A program made the position numbers and the translations under genes. DNA of 48,551 nucleotides from positions 1 to 48,551 of the forward strand of contig JBPBPI010000125.1 in assembly GCA_050954885.1 (NCBI GenBank), given 5' to 3'. Shown one piece after another: positions 43,265 through 48,551 of this stretch. The notes under the pieces are model-generated. The model ran no database searches, was not told where the DNA came from, and saw only the letters and a program-made list of their open reading frames with translations. The stretch's first letter is position 1; each line of letters begins with the position of its first letter. Source of the DNA: JBPBPI01 sp050954885. Its GTDB lineage: Bacteria; Pseudomonadota; Alphaproteobacteria; Caedimonadales; Caedimonadaceae.

Positions 43265-46200
43265 TCATTTTTTAGTTGGTAAAATTCCCCAAGAATCTTT
43301 TACCTTTTCATCAGAAAAATCATACTCTCCCAAAAAATTAATATGAGCCCAAGATATAGGAGAATGAGCTTTTATAACTGTACGTATTTTTTCTTGATCA
43401 ATTATATTTGATTTTTTTAACCTTAATTCTAAGTATAAATAGTTCCAAAAGATTATACTGTTTTTAATAAGTCGATTGCATGACTCTGCTATTTCTTGAT
43501 GCTCTTTTTCACCTATCATCATTTCTTTTGGATTGCCAACAGCCACAGCACGGGTAAAACGATTAGCTAACTCTATTTTATTGAGCTGTTTCTCAATCGC
43601 TTGACGAAGTGTAACATCATCGATGTAACGTAAAATAAAAATTGATTTAATGACTCGTCCATAAGCTTTCAGTGCTGCATAAAGTGCATGCTGTTTTGAA
43701 TAAGAGTTTAATCTCTTAAAAAGAGTAGAAGCTGTTGTTTTCTTAATTTTGATAGTTGTGATAAAACGTAAAATATCATCCCAATGATTTTGAATTAAAT
43801 TAATGTCGATATTTCTAACAGGTTTTATAAACCAGTTGTTTTGATTGACTAAATTATCAGATTTAAAAATGTATAATCTTTGTTTTTTAAGGTTTTTGAT
43901 TCGTGGTGCAAAAGAAAAACCTAATAAATGAGTTACAGCAAACATTACTTCACTATAACCATGCGTATCAGTTGAATGAATGTCTGATTTAACATCATCA
44001 TTCATCATAAGACCGTCAATGATATAAGCACTCTCTCTTTCAGCGGCACTAAACACGAATGAATGCCAAAGGAAATTACGCTCATCAATAAAAGTGTAGG
44101 CACTAACTCCTTGTCCTTGGCCAAAATATTTGAACGAATAATTTGAGTTTAGAGATTCTGTTGTCACTTCAAACTTCTGTCCGTCACTGGCCGTATGTAA
44201 CTTGTCTAAAGAACGCTGATAAATTTTAGGCAATTCTAATTCACTCATTGATTTCACGATACAGTCATTAGCAGCGCGCACGTTATCAAGCGATAAATAA
44301 CCATTAACTGTATTTTCTAACTCGTCTTCTCCAATATGACGAGAAATACGTGCCATTTTTCTTGTTCCAATCGCCATGCCCAATCCCATGACGCTCGCAT
44401 ATAAGAAATTAAGAGGTTTATTCCTATTATATTGTTGCTGCCAATGCTGCAGCTCATTCGTAAAATTAGCTTTTTGATTAACAGTTGCCAGTATTTCACT
44501 TAATGGCACAAAGTGTCGCTGTGGTAGAAAGGGTGTTAACGAATCAATAAAGATGTTATCTTGTTTAGGCGTAGATACGACAAAATCATCGGTTCGTTTC
44601 AATTTTATATAGTGATTAAGATTTGAATATATATTTCCATTCGTTAAGTTAAATTGTGCTAATAATTGCTCGCTTAAATCTTTTAAGACATATTTTGATT
44701 CAGCAAATTCTTGCATATTTGCACGCTGTAAAAAACTTTCTTTTTCAAAATTCCAGGTTTTTTTATCAATAAGATAGCATTCTAAAGGAAGATATTTATA
44801 AGAATGGATTAAATTCATACAGCCAGATTTTAATGCTTTAGCTACATATTGGAACAAAAAAACTTTATATAAGGAGGGACGTAATTTACTCCCTTTCATA
44901 ACCATTTTAATTTCATGATCACTTAAAAACTTTACTGGTGCTCCTTTAGTAATGTAACCATCTTTGATAATAAAATTATCAACCGCAGTTTTAAGATCGC
45001 CAATATTAGCTTCGCTCTGAAAGCTCAATTTTTTGAGGATACCGCTTACTCTGTTTTGTAAATATATGGAACGGTTTTCTAAAATATCAAAATAACTGTC
45101 ATCTTCTTCAAGTTTTTGAGATGCAGCAGTTTTTATTTGATCAAAATCAGAAGAAAGCAATTGAGTCCTTTTAGGAGAAGAAACGATCTTTTCAATACCT
45201 TGCAGTTTTTGAAAGTCCAACAAGATTGGATTTTTAATGAGATTATGAATCTCTGCAAAAGCCTTTGATACTTGTGTTTCTAAGCATTCAATTTGCTTAG
45301 TTAATAAAGTGTTCGTTATTCTGCGCTGTTGGTAGTACCAATCTTTATGATGCCGTTTAGCAGCATTTTCATTATTTTTTATAGCACTTAAAAATACGTC
45401 AACTAAGTTATCTTGCAAACAATAATATTGATGAGCAATAAAAGAAATTATATGAAGATCTATATCTGTTTTTTCTCTTCGTAAGAAGTGGGTTGTTTTT
45501 GTTTTAATTATGCTGGCAGAGAAATAACGTATTCCTTCACTTGTCAGATTAATATTCTGCAATATAGGTAAAATATGTTCATATAACTCATTAAATAAGG
45601 TTAGATCTTGAAGTTTAATGTTGATTTTCTTTGGAGCAATTGATTGAGAATGTTTTTTTAATAATGTTAATTGAAATTGTTGAAAATCTAATTTTTTCTC
45701 TAACAGAGAATTTAGAGCAGCGCGACACTTTGGCGTAAGATGTTTTTTAACCAAATTATTCATTGTTGTTTTATGTTCAGCAATATTAACCAATATCAAG
45801 TTCTGAATACGATAATAACTTGGGAAGATAATTTTATTTATTATCATTAAATCAATACAACGCCAAAATATTAACTTAGGCTTGAGATAATGTTGAACCA
45901 TTGTTGTAATTTCTGTCTTAATTTTTTTCTCATAAACACACTCAAATTTTTTGAAATTAAAGATATTGGCGATTTTTATTTGATGTTTCTGTCGTGTTCT
46001 TAAAGCATAATTTATAAATTGAAAATCTTGAGCCTCATAATCCAAACACTGCGCAATATGAGTAATGTCGAGACTACAAAAATCTTGGGGATTAAAAAAT
46101 TTTTTTGATATTTTAAAATATCCTAGACTTAAGAGGAAACCAATTTGAGAACATTTAGTTCGCAGCTTTTTTGTTTCCAATAATATATTTGTTGAGAAAT

Positions 46201-46291
46201 CAAAATAGATTTTTCGCTGTGAAGCCGTTAGTTTAGGGGGCTGATGAAAATCCTGAAAGGCACTTGTACTTAAAATTTGCATGCGTGGCAT
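43265..46291 (-). CDS. tnpA: Tn3-family transposase
   Basis: A 1008-aa DDE transposase, the standard length for the family. The catalytic region shows KLHTASDGQKFEV (first Asp), SDIHSTDTHGYSEVMFA (second Asp) and the downstream block around RNIDINLIQNHWDDILRFIT leading to the third acidic residue. RLGSDENTV-type recognition is not needed, since the AARES-like stretch FSAAERESAYIIDGLMMNDD is itself characteristic. The ATG start gives MPRMQILSTSAFQDF. It is divergent from tnpR, with the res region between. Codon use is more AT-rich than core genes. Confidence 0.95.
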   Translation of the reverse strand: MPRMQILSTSAFQDFHQPPKLTASQRKIYFDFSTNILLETKKLRTKCSQIGFLLSLGYFKISKKFFNPQDFCSLDITHIAQCLDYEAQDFQFINYALRTRQKHQIKIANIFNFKKFECVYEKKIKTEITTMVQHYLKPKLIFWRCIDLMIINKIIFPSYYRIQNLILVNIAEHKTTMNNLVKKHLTPKCRAALNSLLEKKLDFQQFQLTLLKKHSQSIAPKKINIKLQDLTLFNELYEHILPILQNINLTSEGIRYFSASIIKTKTTHFLRREKTDIDLHIISFIAHQYYCLQDNLVDVFLSAIKNNENAAKRHHKDWYYQQRRITNTLLTKQIECLETQVSKAFAEIHNLIKNPILLDFQKLQGIEKIVSSPKRTQLLSSDFDQIKTAASQKLEEDDSYFDILENRSIYLQNRVSGILKKLSFQSEANIGDLKTAVDNFIIKDGYITKGAPVKFLSDHEIKMVMKGSKLRPSLYKVFLFQYVAKALKSGCMNLIHSYKYLPLECYLIDKKTWNFEKESFLQRANMQEFAESKYVLKDLSEQLLAQFNLTNGNIYSNLNHYIKLKRTDDFVVSTPKQDNIFIDSLTPFLPQRHFVPLSEILATVNQKANFTNELQHWQQQYNRNKPLNFLYASVMGLGMAIGTRKMARISRHIGEDELENTVNGYLSLDNVRAANDCIVKSMSELELPKIYQRSLDKLHTASDGQKFEVTTESLNSNYSFKYFGQGQGVSAYTFIDERNFLWHSFVFSAAERESAYIIDGLMMNDDVKSDIHSTDTHGYSEVMFAVTHLLGFSFAPRIKNLKKQRLYIFKSDNLVNQNNWFIKPVRNIDINLIQNHWDDILRFITTIKIKKTTASTLFKRLNSYSKQHALYAALKAYGRVIKSIFILRYIDDVTLRQAIEKQLNKIELANRFTRAVAVGNPKEMMIGEKEHQEIAESCNRLIKNSIIFWNYLYLELRLKKSNIIDQEKIRTVIKAHSPISWAHINFLGEYDFSDEKVKDSWGILPTKK

Positions 46292-46443
46292 AAAATGAAT
46301 CTTTCTAATAAAAATGTCTATAAAATGTAAAATTAAGAATAAAGACGGCTCTAGTTTATGGATGTATTTTATGGACGGATTTTGTTATGGTTCCAATAAA
46401 AATTAGCGTGGTCTATAAAAGGACCGGTTTAGGGACTTAATTT
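46292..46443. promoter_or_regulatory. Intergenic region between tnpA and tnpR, probable res site
   Basis: 152 bp between divergent tnpA and tnpR. In this family this interval holds the resolution site (three resolvase subsites) and both promoters. Partly repeated motifs are visible (ATGTCTATAAAATGTAA, TATTTTATGGACGG, GTGGTCTATAAAAGGACCGG), but I cannot delimit subsites by eye. Confidence 0.5.
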
Positions 46444-47031
46444 ATGTCAGATGTTTTAGGATACGTTCGTGTATCAACAAAAGAACAAGATCTTGAGTCG
46501 CAGCACTTTCGTCTTAAGAAAGCCGGAGCTATTCGTATATTTGAAGACGTTATGTCAGGCAATATTTTTAATCGTCCTGGTTTAGAGGCTCTCATTAATT
46601 ATGCTCGCCCAAACGATTTGTTATGTGTTGTGCGTTTAGATCGATTAGGACGTAGTCTAGCCGAACTCCTTAAAACAGTTGAACTGCTTAAAAATCATCA
46701 AATTGGATTTATATCTCTTGAAGAAAAGATTGATACATCTAGTGCAGCTGGAGAATTAATTTTCCATGTTTTTGGCGCTGTTGCCCATTTTGAACGTCGT
46801 CTTATTAGTGAGAGAACACGTGAAGGTATTGATTCTGCAAAAAGGCGTGGCAAAGTGCCCGGCAGGCCATCCCTTAACCCGGACAAAATAGCAGCCGCTC
46901 TTGAATTGGTAAAGTCAGGGTTGTCACCAACTCGAGCCGCAAAGCAAGTAAGCCTAGGCAGGTCAACGGTTTATCGAGAAATCAAACTCAAGCAATTTTT
47001 AAATGCAGCGACAGATTATAAAGTAACATAA
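46444..47031 (+). CDS. tnpR: Tn3-family resolvase (serine recombinase)
   Basis: A 195-aa site-specific recombinase that resolves transposition cointegrates. The catalytic Ser lies in GYVRVSTKEQDLESQ. LCVVRLDRLGRSLAELLKTV and LIFHVFGAVAHFERRLISER then TREGIDSAKRRGK are the standard catalytic and helix-E blocks. The C-terminal HTH is GLSPTRAAKQVSLGRSTVYR. The last codons enter the right terminal repeat region. Confidence 0.96.
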   Translation: MSDVLGYVRVSTKEQDLESQHFRLKKAGAIRIFEDVMSGNIFNRPGLEALINYARPNDLLCVVRLDRLGRSLAELLKTVELLKNHQIGFISLEEKIDTSSAAGELIFHVFGAVAHFERRLISERTREGIDSAKRRGKVPGRPSLNPDKIAAALELVKSGLSPTRAAKQVSLGRSTVYREIKLKQFLNAATDYKVT

Positions 47032-47035
47032 ATTC

Positions 47036-47905
47036 TTAAGGCGCGTTTCGTACCTTTGCAACGACGAACCCAAGAATAAGAGGCTTATTTTGACTTGTGT
47101 GGCCATATCCCAGCATTTTAAAGACGGGGATGGACAATTTTTTGGCAAAGGTTTGCAAAACGTAATCTGTTTTAAAAATTTCTTCTGGAATTGAAGAGGT
47201 ACGATGGTTAAAATCACCCAAAATTAACGCTTTGATACCTTGAAAAAGACCGGCTTGATCAAGATGTTGCAATCTTGCATCAATTCGGTAGGCAACTTCG
47301 TTGACATCTTCTAAAAAAAGAATTTTATTATGGCTATTTAGCTGCCACCATGTCCCTAGGCTGTATTGTACCAAAGAATGATTACCGCCAATAAGAGATC
47401 CTTCAATTAGACTTTCCTGACAAGCGGCATCATTTAAAGGTCGTAAATTTTCCTCATAAATTTCTGGTGCTGTGTCAGATAAAAACTTTTTGAGGCTTTC
47501 AATGGAGGTCTCATCTAAAAAATCTTTGGTCAAACAGGCAAGGGTTGGGCCATGAAGGGTTGGCCACCCCCATTCTTGATGCAACAAAAGGTGAAGGGCA
47601 GTGATATCGCTAAAGCCAATCAGTAATTTATAGCTTGGTGGGGACACAAGTGTTGTCATCCAAGATTTAAGGCGAGGCATCAAAGAGGTCATGCCACTAC
47701 CGCCCCGGGCCGCCCATATAACTTTATGGTTTGACATCAAGGCTTGGGTTAAACTTTCAAATCTTAAAGCATCACAACTGGCATAAAGGGGATGATATTC
47801 GCACCTCCAATGAGGCCTAAGTTTATAGTTAAGATTTAAATCTTTCTCAATGAAATTAATGATTTTAATCATTGTTGTATCCGGCACACCATAAGAGGGC
47901 GTCAC
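47036..47905 (-). CDS. ldcA-like: LD-carboxypeptidase (LdcA/MccF family) with a C-terminus replaced by transposon sequence
   Basis: A 289-aa peptidase S66 protein that would trim the terminal D-residue from muropeptides during murein recycling. It has VIWAARGGSGMTSLMPRL, the nucleophile Ser in IGFSDITALHLLLHQ, the catalytic Glu in ILFLEDVNEVAYRIDARL and the catalytic His in MLGYGHTSQNKP, just before the insertion. Residues 279-289 (GFVVAKVRNAP) are encoded by the Tn3 inverted repeat, which also supplies the stop. The native last 21 residues are at 43096-43161. The GTG start at 47905 is doubtful: the family's first strand begins upstream (TPQDTIEIV is in frame), with no standard start before a TAA. 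Confidence 0.88.
   Translation of the reverse strand: MTPSYGVPDTTMIKIINFIEKDLNLNYKLRPHWRCEYHPLYASCDALRFESLTQALMSNHKVIWAARGGSGMTSLMPRLKSWMTTLVSPPSYKLLIGFSDITALHLLLHQEWGWPTLHGPTLACLTKDFLDETSIESLKKFLSDTAPEIYEENLRPLNDAACQESLIEGSLIGGNHSLVQYSLGTWWQLNSHNKILFLEDVNEVAYRIDARLQHLDQAGLFQGIKALILGDFNHRTSSIPEEIFKTDYVLQTFAKKLSIPVFKMLGYGHTSQNKPLILGFVVAKVRNAP
47037..47071 (-). repeat. Right terminal inverted repeat of the Tn3-family transposon
   Basis: Inverted copy of 43168-43202, ending CCC at 47071 and followed by AAGAAT. It doubles as coding sequence for the last residues of the LD-carboxypeptidase. Confidence 0.93.
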
Positions 47906-48107
47906 AATTTCGATGGTATCTTGAGGTGTTAAAGGAAAAATATTTGAACTCGTTTAAATAATGATTAAAACTAAATTGGAGTATAGCTGAGTTCGAAAAA
48001 AATCAAGAATTAAAAAATGTTTGTTGATGAATTTTGAAAAAAATGGGATGTATTTAAATAATTTTTAAAGTATAAATACAACCCATTATAATTAAAAAAA
48101 AGTTAGT

Positions 48108-48210
48108 GTGATGCATTAATTAATAGGATTGTATAAACCGTTACGTGATGCATTAATAGGATTGTGTAACCCGTTATGTGATGCATTAATAGGATTGTGT
48201 AACCCGTTAT
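48108..48210. repeat. Tandem 33-bp repeats inside a small exported-protein gene
   Basis: Units at 48145-48177 and 48178-48210 are identical over 33 bp; the unit at 48108-48144 has a 4-bp insertion (TAAT/ATTA) plus three substitutions. A fourth, diverged unit begins at 48211. Each 33-bp unit encodes 11 residues, so unit number can vary without shifting the frame. Confidence 0.9.
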
Positions 48211-48316
48211 GTGATGCATTGACAGGGTTATCATATTGAATAGCATGAGCTATGGTAAAAGCTGATACTATGACAAACTGAGCAAGTATGAACAATTTAA
48301 AATGACTTTTTTTCAT
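48116..48316 (-). CDS. Small exported peptide made of 11-residue repeats
   Basis: A 66-aa protein with a signal peptide (MKKSHFKLFILAQFVIVSAF, cleavage probably after AHA at residue 25). The mature part is almost only repeats of the form NP(V/I)NAS(H/R)NGL(H/Y), three full and one cut. The final unit is shortened by a 4-bp insertion that makes a TAA stop. Without it the frame would end NPINASH and then TAA, three residues later. The mature peptide is small, polar and Asn-rich. I recognise no family. AAAGGAT lies before the ATG. Confidence 0.65.
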   Translation of the reverse strand: MKKSHFKLFILAQFVIVSAFTIAHAIQYDNPVNASHNGLHNPINASHNGLHNPINASRNGLYNPIN

Positions 48317-48458
48317 TTTTTATCCTTTTTTAATTTAAAAGTCTCTCTATTAGATAAAATGCTTTTTTGATTGAACGTTTTATCTGAAGAATTTTGACAT
48401 CAATAAACAAAATTGTAAATAATTTTTATAAGATTATTTACAATGCAGTGGAAACCTA

Positions 48459-48551
48459 TAGCTGATTGACGTAATGATTTGTCTTTGATATTTTGAGTGA
48501 ATGAGTTACGGATATAGCATAGATTTAAGGGAACGTGTTCTGTTTTATATT
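48459..48551 (+). mobile_element. Left end of an IS630-type insertion sequence, cut by the window end
   Basis: The element begins TAGCTGATTGACG after a TA target (48457-48458). It shares its first 80 bases with one end of the miniature element at 23348-23511 (GTCTTTGATATTTT, then ATGAGTTAC). The transposase frame starts inside it. Confidence 0.82.
48501..48551 (+). CDS. IS630-type transposase, first 17 codons
   Basis: The frame starts ATGAGTTACGG and encodes MSYGYSIDLRERVLFYI up to the window edge. This matches the IS630-family N-terminus (MSYS.DLR.rVl.yi), which begins the helix-turn-helix DNA-binding domain. The remainder lies outside the window. The stub at 1-72 has the matching C-terminal sequence type. 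Confidence 0.75.
   Translation, partial: MSYGYSIDLRERVLFYI

Larger units (their letters stand above)
43168..47071. mobile_element. Complete Tn3-family transposon, 3904 bp
   Basis: Bounded by terminal inverted repeats identical over 35 bp that begin GGGTTCGTCGTTGC and end near ACGAAACGCGCCTTA, the layout of Tn3-family ends (GGGG...ACGAAAAC...TTAAG). Both sides carry the direct repeat AAGAAT (43162-43167 and 47072-47077), a 6-bp target duplication; 5 bp is the family norm. It contains only tnpA and tnpR, divergently arranged, and no passenger gene. The repeat and gene structures are intact, so it may still be active. Confidence 0.93.

Noticed and set aside
48108..48240. Possible CRISPR-like array because of short regular repeats
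   Set aside because: The 33-bp units are directly adjacent without spacers and code for an 11-residue protein repeat.

Overview
This window is chromosomal DNA from an AT-rich alphaproteobacterium. It probably comes from a host-associated (Rickettsiales/Holosporales-like) lineage living in a protist or other eukaryote. The housekeeping blocks are alphaproteobacterial: the F1 ATP synthase operon atpHAGDC without the Fo genes, glyA-nrdR, mutY divergent from a DUF721 gene, a long rickettsial-type isocitrate dehydrogenase, rodZ-hisS-prfA, and a class A RNase P RNA. An intracellular lifestyle is inferred from the many exported proteins with eukaryote-like or effector-like folds, several toxin-antitoxin modules, fresh transposon damage and many single-lesion pseudogenes.

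Layout. 1-93 is the right end of an IS630-type element. 0.1-5.0 kb holds priA, a HigB/HigA-type module, fsa, an exported methyltransferase-like protein and the wreck of a mazEF module. 5.2-10.2 kb is a forward housekeeping run: uvrD, prmA, glyA, nrdR. 10.2-13.2 kb has two convergent exported proteins, a HAD-like plus EEP-nuclease/phosphatase fusion and a second methyltransferase-like protein. 13.3-16.2 kb is mutY, DUF721, dcd and an alternative oxidase. 16.4-19.2 kb is a tandem family of three exported proteins sharing one leader and signal peptide. Two of them carry a domain that lines up with eukaryotic N-terminal asparagine amidohydrolase (NTAN1). 19.2-24.6 kb is accessory DNA: GNAT and HxlR genes, a resolvase remnant, APH-type and AadA-type antibiotic-modifying enzymes, tRNA-Glu(UUC), an MFS exporter cut by a 164-bp miniature element, and a RelE remnant. 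24.7-28.8 kb is a frameshifted gene, prfA, hisS and rodZ. 29.4-34.2 kb is the ATP synthase operon, followed by a BrnT/antitoxin pair with a perfect consensus promoter. 35-41.2 kb has a GNAT gene, a frameshifted PHB depolymerase, icd, rnpB, a TPR lipoprotein and a secretin. 42.2-47.9 kb is a sugar-nucleotide epimerase and a complete 3.9-kb Tn3-family transposon inserted in an LD-carboxypeptidase gene. 48.1-48.3 kb encodes a tiny exported repeat protein. 48459-48551 is the left end of another IS630-type copy.

How it fits together. The core genes cover replication repair (priA, uvrD, mutY), deoxynucleotide supply (dcd, nrdR), one-carbon metabolism (glyA), translation (hisS, prfA, prmA, tRNA-Glu, rnpB) and respiration (icd, ATP synthase, alternative oxidase). 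Between them lie exported proteins that could act on a host. The most notable are the NTAN1-like pair, because NTAN1 feeds the eukaryotic N-degron pathway, and the HAD-EEP fusion. Many genes differ from an intact form by one visible event: a 20-bp tandem duplication, a 1-nt insertion, a TAG codon, a precise miniature-element insertion, or a Tn3 insertion. The genome therefore looks caught in active decay. Both window ends fall inside copies of the same IS630-type element, so the window may be a whole contig bounded by repeats. All functional calls come from reading the sequence; no database search was run.
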